A stretch of DNA of 17,475 bases from Leptospira ellisii (GTDB taxonomy: Bacteria; Spirochaetota; Leptospiria; Leptospirales; Leptospiraceae): contig NZ_NPEF01000072.1 of NCBI RefSeq assembly GCF_002811955.1, positions 1 to 17,475 of the forward strand, in the 5' to 3' direction. The notes beneath the pieces are model-generated. The model made no database searches. It was given only the letters and a program-made list of their open reading frames with translations, and was not told the DNA's origin. How positions within the stretch are numbered: the stretch's first letter is position 1; each line of letters starts with the position of its first letter. Positions 1 through 12,431 of this stretch are shown here, in pieces. Position numbers and translations under genes: made by a program.

Positions 1-1054
1 CTTCACCGTAAACGTTCAGTGCCGAACGGAGTTTTACGTTTCCTTCCGTCAGGGTTCCCGTTTTGTCCGAGCAGATCACGTTCATGTTGCCGAAATTTTC
101 GATCGCCGCCAGTCTCTTTACGATCACTCGGTTTTCCGCCATTCTTTTGGCACCGTGCGAAAGGTTGACGCTGATGATCGCCGGCAACAACTGCGGAGTC
201 AAACCGACCGCGAGTGCGAGTGAAAACAAGAAGGATTCGAGAACGGGTTTATGAAGAAAAACGTTCACCACGAAAATGGCGATCACCAAAAGCAGGGTTA
301 CGTGAAGCAGAAAAAAACCGAACTTGCGGATCCCGATCTCGAACTCGGTCTCCATAGGTCTGAGTTTCAACCGATCGGAAATTTTCCCGAATTCCGTGTC
401 TTTTCCGGTCTTTACCGAAACCGCGCGCGCTTGACCGCTGATGACGTGCGTCCCCATCCAAAGGGAATTGTTCCGTTCCGATAACGCCGAAGTTTCCGAA
501 AGAACTTTTGCCGACTTTTCGACGGGAAACGTTTCTCCCGTTAAAGACGCCTCATTGACGAATAAATCCCTAGACGAAATGATCAGAGAATCCGCCGGAA
601 TGATATCTCCCGCGTTTAGGATCAAAATATCCCCGGGTACCACGTCTTCCACGGGAACCTCCGTCGGTTCAGAATCCCGTAAGACCGTAGTGCGTACCTG
701 TACGATGGCTAGTAATTTTTGAACGGCGTGCATCGCTCCCCGTTCCTGCCAGAACCCGAGAGCGCCGCTCAAAAATACGATGGATAAAATGACGACCCCG
801 TCCGCTGAATCCCGGAGGAGAAACGACAACACGGAGGCGAAAAAAAGAAGAAGGATGATCGGACTTTTGAACTGCGAAACGAAAAGGCCTAGGTCCGTAG
901 ATTCCTTTTGATGGGAAAGTCGGTTGGATCCGAAACGGGAAAGTCTCGCTTCGGCTTCGCTCCGACTCAAACCTTCCTCGCTCGAACCGAGACGCGAAAG
1001 ACAATCCTTTACGGTTAAACCCCAGAAACGAACAAAAGAAGAATCGGACTTCAT
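1..1054 (-). CDS. MgtA-like cation-transporting P-type ATPase, N-terminal part (cut by window edge)
   Basis: An inner-membrane ATPase of the P3B (MgtA/MgtB) type, expected to move Mg2+ or another divalent cation using ATP. The 351 visible codons carry an N-terminal cation-ATPase segment (about 9-75), a first membrane pair (about 64-100), the actuator-domain motif SLTGE at 170-174, a second membrane pair (about 246-295) with the M4 motif GLTPQLLPAI at 284-293, and the phosphorylation motif CSDKTGT with the acceptor Asp at 330. The P/N domains and remaining helices lie beyond base 1. The start is fixed: an in-frame TAA lies two codons upstream of the ATG at 1054, and GAGG precedes the ATG by about 8 bases. 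It is the last visible gene of the minus-strand group mgtE - lipoprotein - ATPase, 100 bases after the lipoprotein stop. MgtA proteins usually read GLTPEMLP where this one reads GLTPQLLP, so Mg2+ is the likely but unproven substrate. Confidence 0.88.
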   Translation of the reverse strand, partial: MKSDSSFVRFWGLTVKDCLSRLGSSEEGLSRSEAEARLSRFGSNRLSHQKESTDLGLFVSQFKSPIILLLFFASVLSFLLRDSADGVVILSIVFLSGALGFWQERGAMHAVQKLLAIVQVRTTVLRDSEPTEVPVEDVVPGDILILNAGDIIPADSLIISSRDLFVNEASLTGETFPVEKSAKVLSETSALSERNNSLWMGTHVISGQARAVSVKTGKDTEFGKISDRLKLRPMETEFEIGIRKFGFFLLHVTLLLVIAIFVVNVFLHKPVLESFLFSLALAVGLTPQLLPAIISVNLSHGAKRMAENRVIVKRLAAIENFGNMNVICSDKTGTLTEGNVKLRSALNVYGE

Positions 1055-1118
1055 ACGTTATGCCTCGGCGAATTTATTTTTAGGAGTAGGACGACGGTTT
1101 CGATGAAAGTTGTCGGAT

Positions 1119-1148
1119 GCGGGAAAATCCGGATCGGATCCTTCCCGC
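1119..1148 (-). terminator. Hairpin downstream of the lipoprotein gene (terminator or attenuator candidate)
   Basis: A 7-bp perfect stem GCGGGAA (1119-1125) / TTCCCGC (1142-1148) encloses a second 4-bp stem ATCC/GGAT (1127-1130 with 1136-1139) around a five-base loop. On the minus strand it begins 6 bases after the lipoprotein stop and lies 64 bases before the P-type ATPase start. No run of T follows it on the minus strand, so it is not a classical intrinsic terminator. It could slow read-through, protect the upstream mRNA 3' end, or do nothing. Confidence 0.35.
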
Positions 1149-1154
1149 AATGAC

Positions 1155-1811
1155 TCATCTTCTGCGGATGACCTCTTTTTTAAGTTCCTCTTTGACGGCG
1201 TCCCGCGTGCTGCCCACCTTGTTTTTCAATTCCAAAGTATAATGAATCTGGAATTTAGTGATCACCGGTTTTTCCTCGGAATGTTCCATGGACCAGCGCG
1301 TAACGTCGTTTTGGACGATTTTCGCAAGATCGTTGATACGCGGTACCCGGGTGTTGAAACGGATGGTTTCGAAAGCGCCCGTATTTCCGTTTAACACGAC
1401 GATGATGATTCCGTCGTCCACGAAGTTGATCTTATTGAAGCGGACCAATTCCTCGCTGATGAGCGCGTCTCCTCCACGATCCACTTTCCGTTTGATATAT
1501 TTGGAACCGCGGAGCTGACGCAACTGATATCCGTCGCTCGTGATATGAACGCGAAAGTATTCGAGAGGATCTTTGGAAGGTTTTAGAAAAGGAGCGGGAT
1601 CGGCCGTCGTTAAACCGACCGTATTTCCTTCCTCGTCCAAAACGGGTTCGTTTTCCCCCGCGGGATTGGGAACCGCTTCGTATTTACCGGTTTCCGTTTC
1701 TTTCGTGGATCCGCCCGAGCTGGAACAACTCAGGATCCAAAAAACGCTCAGAACCAGGACACACGTATTTGTTATTTTTTTTGCGATCGATGGGACGGGT
1801 GCAATCTGCAT
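1155..1811 (-). CDS. Putative lipoprotein of unknown function
   Basis: Family not recognised. From the ATG at 1811 the protein has 218 residues: a short basic N-region (KK at 11-12), a hydrophobic stretch (about 17-27) and a lipobox-like ILSC with the candidate lipidated Cys at 29, followed by a Ser/Gly-rich linker. This predicts an exported lipoprotein. The mature part opens with an acidic low-complexity stretch (about 37-70); the rest looks like a soluble alpha/beta domain ending in a strongly charged tail (EELKKEVIRRR). The frame is open further upstream, to an ATG at 1844 and a GTG at 1862. I prefer 1811 because it gives a compact signal peptide and has GGAG about 12 bases upstream, a rather long spacing. 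It lies between two predicted Mg2+ transporters on the same strand (91-base gap after mgtE), so a role at the envelope linked to cation uptake is possible but only inferred. Confidence 0.7.
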   Translation of the reverse strand: MQIAPVPSIAKKITNTCVLVLSVFWILSCSSSGGSTKETETGKYEAVPNPAGENEPVLDEEGNTVGLTTADPAPFLKPSKDPLEYFRVHITSDGYQLRQLRGSKYIKRKVDRGGDALISEELVRFNKINFVDDGIIIVVLNGNTGAFETIRFNTRVPRINDLAKIVQNDVTRWSMEHSEEKPVITKFQIHYTLELKNKVGSTRDAVKEELKKEVIRRR

Positions 1812-1902
1812 GTTAACTTTTATTCTCCACTGGGTATGTTTCATACGATGAATTTCTTTCACGCGTCGGCTTCTTATCGGGGAACCGATCCAAACGAATC
1901 CC

Positions 1903-3294
<1,392 letters not shown>

Positions 3295-3436
3295 AATTTT
3301 TCTCCAAGAAACGGCGTTCTTGAACAGAATTGAAAACTTTCCGGACCGATCAATGAATTTCCCGAGGAGGCGTAAAAAAGGAGTTTTTCATTTGACCCGA
3401 TCGGGAACGGTTCCATCGTAGAAGAAGGCGCGAATC

Positions 3437-4456
3437 ATGATGAAATTCCTTCTCAAATCCGTTTTCATTCTTACGTTCTTTGTCTTCGTCGTACCGGTTT
3501 CGGCGGACGCATTTTATTATCCTTGGGAATACAACAAGATCTATAACGAAAAGATCGCGTTGGAAATCGAATTGGATTCCCTTCGAACCAGATACAGAAA
3601 CGAATCCGAAAATTTTAAAAAGGAAAAACTGGAGTTGGAATCCAGGATCCGATCCTTAGAGGAGCTTCTCTCCCGGGAAAAGGAATTCAGAGCCAAAGAC
3701 AACGATCTCTCCGAAGAAAAGATCAAGGCCCTGGAGAATCAGATCGCGGTTCTCAAAGCCAAAAGTTCCAATAAGGAAAAGGAACTGATCGAGGAAAACG
3801 AAAGACAGGCGAAAAAATTCCGCGAACTTTTAGAAAACCTAAAAGAGGAACTCGAGAGAGAACGGGCCGCCTGTCAAAAAAAGACCGAAACCCTTCAAAA
3901 GGAATACGAGAAAAAAATCGCGGATCTCGAATCCAGGATCCTTTCCTTGAACGACGAAATCTCGCGTTTAAAAAATCTCTCCGAAAACCAAAAGAAGGAA
4001 TTGGATCGCCTGAGCGAACAAGCCAACGAATTGGAAACCAAACTTACGGACGAGATCAAAAAGGGTCAGATCCGTCTCAAACGGTTCCACAACCGTCTCG
4101 TCATCAACATCGACGATAAGATTTCCTTCGACTCCGGATCCGCGGATTTGAAAAAACAGATCCTTCCTGCCCTCGATAAAATCAAGGAGATCCTCGCCAA
4201 TTATCCGGGAAACCTGATCATCATCGAAGGTCATACGGACAATGTCCCCATTCGAACCAAAAAGTTTTCGGACAACTGGCAGCTTTCCGGCGAACGCGCG
4301 TTATCCGTCTTACACTACTTTTTGGAGAGTAAAAATCTGGATCCGCGCAATTTTTCCCTGGCCGGTTACGGCGAATTCCAACCCATCGTCTCGAACGATA
4401 CTTCGGAAAACAGGGCCCTCAACCGAAGAGTGGATATCGTAGTAGTTCCCCGTTGA
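3437..4456 (+). CDS. OmpA-domain protein with long coiled coil
   Basis: A periplasmic or outer-membrane-associated peptidoglycan-binding protein. The 339 residues comprise a signal peptide (hydrophobic 5-20, likely cleavage after VSA near 23), a very long Glu/Lys/Leu-rich coiled coil (about 35-218), and a C-terminal OmpA domain (about 222-339). The domain shows the usual ISFDSGSADL start, the EGHTDN motif with Asp268, and NRRVDI with Arg at 330-331; Asp and Arg of these motifs bind diaminopimelate in the family. No beta-barrel domain is present, so it is an anchor or spacer rather than a porin. AGAAGG lies about 8 bases upstream of the first of two adjacent ATGs (3437 and 3440). The stop overlaps the start of the metal exporter downstream (TGATG), so the two are probably co-translated. 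A MotB-like protein is an alternative, but a MotB-type N-terminal membrane and plug arrangement is not seen. Confidence 0.88.
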   Translation: MMKFLLKSVFILTFFVFVVPVSADAFYYPWEYNKIYNEKIALEIELDSLRTRYRNESENFKKEKLELESRIRSLEELLSREKEFRAKDNDLSEEKIKALENQIAVLKAKSSNKEKELIEENERQAKKFRELLENLKEELERERAACQKKTETLQKEYEKKIADLESRILSLNDEISRLKNLSENQKKELDRLSEQANELETKLTDEIKKGQIRLKRFHNRLVINIDDKISFDSGSADLKKQILPALDKIKEILANYPGNLIIIEGHTDNVPIRTKKFSDNWQLSGERALSVLHYFLESKNLDPRNFSLAGYGEFQPIVSNDTSENRALNRRVDIVVVPR

Positions 4457-4460
4457 TGGA
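4452..4460 (+). promoter_or_regulatory. TGATG stop-start overlap (translational coupling)
   Basis: The stop of the OmpA-like gene (TGA, 4454-4456) shares its A with the ATG (4456-4458) of the CDF exporter. I see no separate strong ribosome binding site for the second gene, so reinitiation by the same ribosomes is the likely mode. This decides the CDF start over the in-frame TTG at 4453. Confidence 0.7.
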
Positions 4461-5421
4461 CGATTTTTTTCAACTTCATCACGTCGAGAGGAACGGGGAA
4501 AAGGGACTCAAACGGTCCATTTTCTTCGCGATTCTGGTTTCCCTAATCATCTTCTGCGTCGAATTTTTCGGAGGAATCCAAAGCGGAAGCGTCGCGCTTT
4601 TGGCGGACGCGGGTCATATCGTCACCGATTCGATCGCTTTGTTTCTTTCCTTAACCGCGGTGATTCTCGCCTCCAAGAAACCGAACCACAGATTTTCCTT
4701 CGGATATTTCCGGATCGAAATCCTGACCGCGCTTCTCAATTCCGTTTTGATCTTCGGAATCTCCTTCTTTATCCTTTTCGAAGCGATCGAACGACTTCAA
4801 AATCAAAAGGAGATTTTGAGTTTTCAGATGTTTCTTTATAGCTCGGCGGGAATCATACTCAATCTTCTCAGCGCCTGGGTTCTCTTCCGTTTCAGCGACG
4901 AAAACATAAACGTAAAATCGGCGTATATACACGTATTGAGCGATCTCCTCGCGACCGTAGGGGTTTTGTTGGGATCGCTTCTGATCCATTTCACGGGTTG
5001 GACCTGGGTGGACGCGGCGATCAGCGTACTCATTTCGCTTTTGATCCTGCGTTCCGCTTGGGGAATTTTTCGGGAAAGCCTATTCGTACTTTTGGAATCA
5101 GCGCCGGCAAGTCTGGATATTCCGCACGTTTTGGAACATATCCGCAAGGTGAACGGAATCGAAACGGTTCTGGATTATCATTTCTGGGCCGTGACCAGGG
5201 GAGTGAACGCCTGCACGCTGCGCGTGGGAATCGCCCCTTCGGAGAAACAGAATTCCATAATATTTCAATGTACTGAAATTCTTAAGTCGTCTTTCGGAAT
5301 CGATTTCGTGACGATTCAATGCGAGGATTCCGGACTCACCGAAAGACTAAAACGCCTCGTCGTCAACGACGCGCACGGATCGGAAAATCGGCACAGGAAT
5401 CACGGTCACCATCATCATTAG
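4456..5421 (+). CDS. CDF-family divalent metal cation exporter (CzcD/ZitB type)
   Basis: An inner-membrane proton antiporter that exports Zn2+ or similar metals from the cytoplasm. The 321 residues have six membrane helices (about 20-205) and a C-terminal cytoplasmic domain. The two-helix metal site is complete: ADAGHIVTD in helix 2 (Asp51/His54/Asp58) and HVLSD in helix 5 (His159/Asp163). The His-containing pattern at both sites points to Zn2+ (or Co2+, Cd2+) rather than Mn2+, whose exporters usually carry Asp-Asp motifs. The last 15 or so residues are very His-rich and end in GHHHH, a probable cytosolic metal-binding tail. It follows the OmpA-like gene with a one-base overlap and ends 7 bases from the convergent acyl-CoA-dehydrogenase-like gene. 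Confidence 0.93.
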   Translation: MDDFFQLHHVERNGEKGLKRSIFFAILVSLIIFCVEFFGGIQSGSVALLADAGHIVTDSIALFLSLTAVILASKKPNHRFSFGYFRIEILTALLNSVLIFGISFFILFEAIERLQNQKEILSFQMFLYSSAGIILNLLSAWVLFRFSDENINVKSAYIHVLSDLLATVGVLLGSLLIHFTGWTWVDAAISVLISLLILRSAWGIFRESLFVLLESAPASLDIPHVLEHIRKVNGIETVLDYHFWAVTRGVNACTLRVGIAPSEKQNSIIFQCTEILKSSFGIDFVTIQCEDSGLTERLKRLVVNDAHGSENRHRNHGHHHH

Positions 5422-5428
5422 AAAACGG

Positions 5429-6487
5429 TCATAAACTCCGGAGAGCCCTTATCTTCTTCAGACTGTTCTTTTGGTAAACGGGCATTCTCCCGGGATGAAT
5501 GCTGTAAAACAGGCCTATGTCGGGAAACATCTGCGCCAATTCCGGTCCGCTGATCGCCTCCGTCAGCCACGAATAGACCAGATCCAGAGCGGTTTCGTAT
5601 CCGTAAGGATGCACCGACTCCATTCTGAAGTCCGGATCCGAATCCTTCATACGGGATATTTCCAGAATTTTAGAATATAATAATTGCTGAATGTCTATGA
5701 TTTTCGCCGCAAGACGCGGATCCATCTCGTCCCTTCTTTGTTTCAAAAGGGTTTTAAGGATCAACTCGACGTAGCCGCAGAAACTCGCGGAAGCGGACAA
5801 CATTTCGGAAAGGTGGATTTCGGGCGCGAACTCCTCGTAATTCAAGAATACGAGATTCTCGGAAGGAAGGATAATTCCCGAACCTTTTAAACGACAGTGT
5901 GTCGCCTCTTTGGCGTATTCCAGATCGAAGTTTTCGCGTTCCAATCCGGGAACGACCAGAGGAAGATAGATCACGTCGTAAAACTCATCCGGAGATTTTG
6001 CCACGATAAAAAATCCGTTGCAGTTCGCTCCGTTGGTCAGGAAGGACTTGTTCAAATCCAACACGATGGAATCGTTTTCGATCGTATAACGGCTCGTGAT
6101 GTTCGAGATCCTTCCTTTCCACCCGGTTTCGCTGACGCCCATGGAAATGATGTCGGTCCCCGATTGGATTCCGGATTGAATCGTCCGCATCAACGCGGAG
6201 GTTTTTTCCCTTTGCGGGAGCGACCTGGTTTCGGTTTCGTTGAAAAACCCTTTTCCGCCGTAACGGATCACCCTTCCCGCCACGTTGATCTGAGCCATCA
6301 GGGCGATTCCGATTCCTATGCCCTTGGGATACGAACCGAGCTCGTACACTTTTTTATGAAACGTCTCGAACGAACCTCCGGATACGGTATCGAAATAACC
6401 TTCCCGGATCAGATACGGGAGCGCGTTTCTGAATACGGTTCTGTATTCCTCCGGGGGAACGGAGGTTAGGAATTCTTTGAGAGTCAT
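5429..6487 (-). CDS. Acyl-CoA-dehydrogenase-like protein, degenerate
   Basis: The 352 residues align by eye with the acyl-CoA dehydrogenase fold. A stretch near 117-165 (GVSETGWKGR, then FLTNGANCNGFFIVAKS) mirrors the family's middle beta domain (TEPxAGSD, then WITNGxxAD). KGSGIILPSENLVF near 201-214 mirrors the RGSxxxxVxFxxVxVPxxN stretch. An all-helical C-terminal part follows. The family's GSD is replaced by GWKG. The C-terminal segment that normally holds the catalytic Glu (YEGT) reads VYQKNS near 337-342, so an active dehydrogenase is doubtful. The start at 6487 is chosen over the longer frame (to 6580) because GAGG sits 7 bases upstream and the extra N-terminus is Lys/Arg-rich and overlaps uvrA. 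It lies 34 bases after the uvrA stop and is probably co-transcribed with it. The family assignment is by pattern only. Confidence 0.6.
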   Translation of the reverse strand: MTLKEFLTSVPPEEYRTVFRNALPYLIREGYFDTVSGGSFETFHKKVYELGSYPKGIGIGIALMAQINVAGRVIRYGGKGFFNETETRSLPQREKTSALMRTIQSGIQSGTDIISMGVSETGWKGRISNITSRYTIENDSIVLDLNKSFLTNGANCNGFFIVAKSPDEFYDVIYLPLVVPGLERENFDLEYAKEATHCRLKGSGIILPSENLVFLNYEEFAPEIHLSEMLSASASFCGYVELILKTLLKQRRDEMDPRLAAKIIDIQQLLYSKILEISRMKDSDPDFRMESVHPYGYETALDLVYSWLTEAISGPELAQMFPDIGLFYSIHPGRMPVYQKNSLKKIRALRSL

Positions 6488-6521
6488 ATTTGCCTCGGTA
6501 TGTCGAATCGATCCTAAAATC

Positions 6522-9393
<2,872 letters not shown>

Positions 9394-9396
9394 CTA

Positions 9397-9403
9397 CCCT
9401 TTT
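9397..9403 (-). promoter_or_regulatory. Ribosome binding site for the TTG start of uvrA
   Basis: On the minus strand AAAAGGG ends 7 bases before the TTG at 9389. No ATG start is available nearby in frame that would keep the conserved UvrA N-terminus, so this site and the conserved first residues decide the start. Confidence 0.6.
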
Positions 9404-9547
9404 TCTTATTAAACGACGTCTTCAGTCCGAAAGAGACTTGGCCGGACCGTTTGAGGCCAGGTTCTAACTACTTCCGAAAATCTGAAAACTTTTTTCCTGG
9501 AACAAATTCTTCTTTTTCCGGGGGAATCACCTCCCCAGATTGGTCCC

Positions 9548-11326
9548 ATGTTTCGAAACTTGATCCGACTGATTTTTCTACCGATTCGACTTTTTTTTCA
9601 TACGATCCGTTGGATCCGATTTCGATTTTTTCGGGGAAACCATTACTTTTTGGAAATTCCCTCCGAATTTTCGGAATACCGCAAATCCTTCTTTTTGAAA
9701 CTCCTTTCCTCCAAAGAGGAGGATTTTTTCTTCACCGATTTCCTTTTGGAACTGAAACTTCTCTCTAAAATTCCGAACCTAAAAAAAGTGTCGGTTCTCA
9801 TACGACAACCGGAATACGGATTTGCGGAGGCTACGAGCATCGCCGAACGTCTGCAGATTCTCAAGGAATCTGGAACGGTTTTGGAAGGTTTCGCGCTTAC
9901 GGGCGGTCTCAAAACCTTACTCTTGTTAGGTGTCTGCGACGTTCGTTATTGCTCCGAGGCTTCGGAGTTTTTTCCGGTGCTCCCATCCGCCGAATCCTTC
10001 TTTTTCGGAAACGCGGGAAAAAAATGGGGAGTCAAGGTGGAAACCTTCCAGAGCGGACCTTATAAATCCTTCGGAGAATCCTTCCAACGCGATAAGTTTT
10101 CCCCTAAGGCAAGGGAGAATCTGAACGTTCTGATAAAGCAGATGACCGCCGATCTGGAAACCCTGTTCGAAAAATACTCCGGTTTCGGGTTAAAGACGTT
10201 CTCAGAACCGTTTTTATCCGCCAAGGTTTTGAGAGAACGTAAGTATATTACGGAATTCTTAAATGAAGAGGAGTTTCGGGAGAATTTTCTCTACGAAAAC
10301 TACGACAGCGGAGACGAAAAACGCAAACCAGCTACGAAGGAACTCAAACTTTCCTCCTTATTCCAATATTCCGCGTTACGCGGTTTTCGGGTTTGGAAAC
10401 GACCCGAACGTATCGTCGCCGTGTTACCCTTAAAAGGAAACATTCACCACGATACGCAGGGAAAAGGAGACGGTAAAACGGATGGAATTTCCTATCAATC
10501 CGTCAAAGCGGCTCTCAAGGAATTGAAGGACGAATCGAGAGTCAAGGCGGTGATTTTGGAGGTGGATTCTCCGGGAGGTTCCGCGTTCGTATCCGAATTA
10601 CTATATCAAGAAATTCTAAAATTAGGAAAGAAAAAACCCGTTTACGCCTACGTCCAGAACGTATCGGCGAGCGGAGGATATTATCTTTCCTGCGGAGCGA
10701 AAAAGATCTATTCCTCCCCGTACGCCATCGTGGGAAGTATCGGAAGTATCTCCCTCCGTATGGATCTGAAAAACCTTTACGCGAAAGTGGGAGTCACCAA
10801 GGACAGGGTGGGATTTTACAAATACAGGGACATCCTTTCCGAATACGGTCCCATTCATCCCGAGTCCAGAAAATTGATGGAGCGGGAAATCCGCGAATCG
10901 GAAGGTCTTTTTTACAAACGGGTCGCCGATGCGCGTAACGTGGATGTTACGTTATTGGATCGACGTTTCGGCCAGGGAAGGGTTTTCACTGCGAGCCAAT
11001 TCCTCAAGGAAAAGATGATCGATTCCGTAGTCGATTTTTTGGGAATCGTGGAGGATATCAAAGCCGATTTAAACTGCGAAGAGGTGGAGTTGCGCTATCT
11101 TCCCACGCTATTTACGTTTCAAAGTTTTTTAAAATCACTTCGTCCCGGTTTTTTGAATTCCTTGGATCGATTCCGCTCTTTGACGTCCGGAATTCTCCCC
11201 TCCGTCGATTCCGGATTTTTTCCGTCCTTCGAAAAGGAGATCGGTTCCTCCCTAGTTCCACAAAAACGTTTTGTCTTTTCGGAAGCGGGGTCCCTTTTCT
11301 CCTCTCCGTTTTGGAAACAGGGTTAA
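9548..11326 (+). CDS. sppA: Signal peptide peptidase SppA, long (67K) type
   Basis: A membrane-associated Ser-Lys protease of family S49 that degrades released signal peptides in the cell envelope. The 592 residues match the long form with two tandem peptidase-like domains. The N-terminal 1-30 is basic and hydrophobic ([17 protein letters not shown]), a likely membrane anchor. The first domain contributes the general-base Lys in [11 protein letters not shown] (Lys173). The second carries VDSPGGS (339-345) and the nucleophile in SASGGYY (Ser375), followed by GSIGSI. Both catalytic residues are therefore present. The C-terminal 100 residues are Phe/Ser-rich and not conserved that I can tell. 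No strong ribosome binding site is seen before the ATG; a small GGGGA/TCCCC stem (9521-9525 with 9532-9536) lies just upstream. The gene diverges from uvrA and converges with sua5 across 85 bases. Confidence 0.9.
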   Translation: MFRNLIRLIFLPIRLFFHTIRWIRFRFFRGNHYFLEIPSEFSEYRKSFFLKLLSSKEEDFFFTDFLLELKLLSKIPNLKKVSVLIRQPEYGFAEATSIAERLQILKESGTVLEGFALTGGLKTLLLLGVCDVRYCSEASEFFPVLPSAESFFFGNAGKKWGVKVETFQSGPYKSFGESFQRDKFSPKARENLNVLIKQMTADLETLFEKYSGFGLKTFSEPFLSAKVLRERKYITEFLNEEEFRENFLYENYDSGDEKRKPATKELKLSSLFQYSALRGFRVWKRPERIVAVLPLKGNIHHDTQGKGDGKTDGISYQSVKAALKELKDESRVKAVILEVDSPGGSAFVSELLYQEILKLGKKKPVYAYVQNVSASGGYYLSCGAKKIYSSPYAIVGSIGSISLRMDLKNLYAKVGVTKDRVGFYKYRDILSEYGPIHPESRKLMEREIRESEGLFYKRVADARNVDVTLLDRRFGQGRVFTASQFLKEKMIDSVVDFLGIVEDIKADLNCEEVELRYLPTLFTFQSFLKSLRPGFLNSLDRFRSLTSGILPSVDSGFFPSFEKEIGSSLVPQKRFVFSEAGSLFSSPFWKQG

Positions 11327-11411
11327 AGTAAAGATAGGAAAATCGATTCGAGGAAAGTCCGTACGAAAATCGAAATCAAACATACGGTTCTTAATCCGTA
11401 AAAATGCGCAG

Positions 11412-12431
11412 CTACGACTGCGCCGCCTTCGTGATCCGATTCAGAAGCGCGCGTTTTCCGCGACCTTCCCGCGGAATCTCGCACCAAGCTTCGCCGATCT
11501 TCCTGCGATCGCATTCCACAAAAAACGAATATAAGGAACGCATATAATCCTCGTTTGAACCGAGTAAAATCTGAAACGGACGCGTTTCGAAAAAGGTAAA
11601 ACCGATCTGCGCCGCCTCTTTCGGGACGTTCGCGAGGGAATCCGCAAGAATCACCTTACACGAGGGAGCGTAGTGTCTGTATTTCAATCCGGGGCTAAGA
11701 ACGGGAATTCCGCTTTCGATCGGCGTCGCAGGATCAGTAGCATTCAAAATTTCGAATGTGGCAAGGACGGATTTCAGATCGGCTTCGTCGATCCAGCCGG
11801 GTCGCAGAAGAATCGGCGTCTGTCCGACGAAGGAGACGACCGTGGATTCGATTCCTATCGTCGGATCCGGACCGCGCAGGATACAATCCACCTTGCCGAA
11901 AAATTCTTCCAGGATATATTCTATTTTCGTAATCGACGGCCTTCCCGAAAGATTTGCGGAGGGCGCCGCGACGGGCACGTTCGCCAATCTCAAAAATTCC
12001 GCGGCCGTAGGGTGGGACGGAATCCGAACCGCCACCGTGTCCAAACCCGCCGTGAATAAATCTCGATTTTTTTTCCTAAAAATCCCGGTGATCGGCCCGG
12101 GGGAAAACGACTTAAAGACGCGTAACGCATCTTCGGAAACGGCACCGCATTCCCGAAGCGAATCCAAATCCTTTACGTGTAGGATCAGAGGATTGTCCGC
12201 AGGACGGTTTTTGACTTCGTAGATTTTTTTACAGGCCGCTTCGTCGAGAGCGGAGGCACCGATCCCGTATACGGTTTCGGTGGGAAATACGACGAGACCC
12301 CCGGAAAGCAGAATATCCGCCGCTTCCCGAGGAGAGTCGGTTAGAATCGTATCAACCTTGTTTTCTCGCAAACTTTTCGGCGTGTTTACGATCCAGCTTC
12401 GCTTCTTCCGGGGCGGTCTGATTGGTTTCAT
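11412..12431 (-). CDS. L-threonylcarbamoyladenylate synthase (Sua5/YrdC/TsaC2 family)
   Basis: A cytoplasmic enzyme that makes threonylcarbamoyl-AMP from threonine, bicarbonate and ATP, the first step of t6A modification at tRNA position 37. From the ATG at 12431 the protein has 339 residues, the size of the Sua5 form: a YrdC domain (about 28-230) and a C-terminal Sua5 domain. Motifs are GLVVFPTETVYGIG (45-58), KNRP (74-77), APSANLSGRPS (156-166), and in the linker SPGLKYRHYAP, the conserved Sua5 segment that closes over the active site. The C-terminus is Lys/Arg-rich. The first 25 residues look unlike the family. A TTG at 12371 would start the protein just before VDTILTDSP and cut the overlap with the upstream GH18 gene from 80 to 20 bases. 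Neither start has a strong ribosome binding site. Confidence 0.92.
   Translation of the reverse strand: MKPIRPPRKKRSWIVNTPKSLRENKVDTILTDSPREAADILLSGGLVVFPTETVYGIGASALDEAACKKIYEVKNRPADNPLILHVKDLDSLRECGAVSEDALRVFKSFSPGPITGIFRKKNRDLFTAGLDTVAVRIPSHPTAAEFLRLANVPVAAPSANLSGRPSITKIEYILEEFFGKVDCILRGPDPTIGIESTVVSFVGQTPILLRPGWIDEADLKSVLATFEILNATDPATPIESGIPVLSPGLKYRHYAPSCKVILADSLANVPKEAAQIGFTFFETRPFQILLGSNEDYMRSLYSFFVECDRRKIGEAWCEIPREGRGKRALLNRITKAAQS

Noticed and set aside
3295..3436. TTGACC at 3392 as a -35 element for the OmpA-like gene; M-box riboswitch for mgtE on the other strand
   Set aside because: The matching -10 position reads ATCGTA and would start transcription about 10 bases before the ATG, leaving no room for the ribosome site. 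The mgtE leader is too short and shows no recognisable M-box core.
11327..11411. Bidirectional terminator between sppA and sua5 (TACGG 11383-11387 / CCGTA 11396-11400)
   Set aside because: Only a 5-bp stem with an eight-base loop and no T-run on either strand; chance-level structure.
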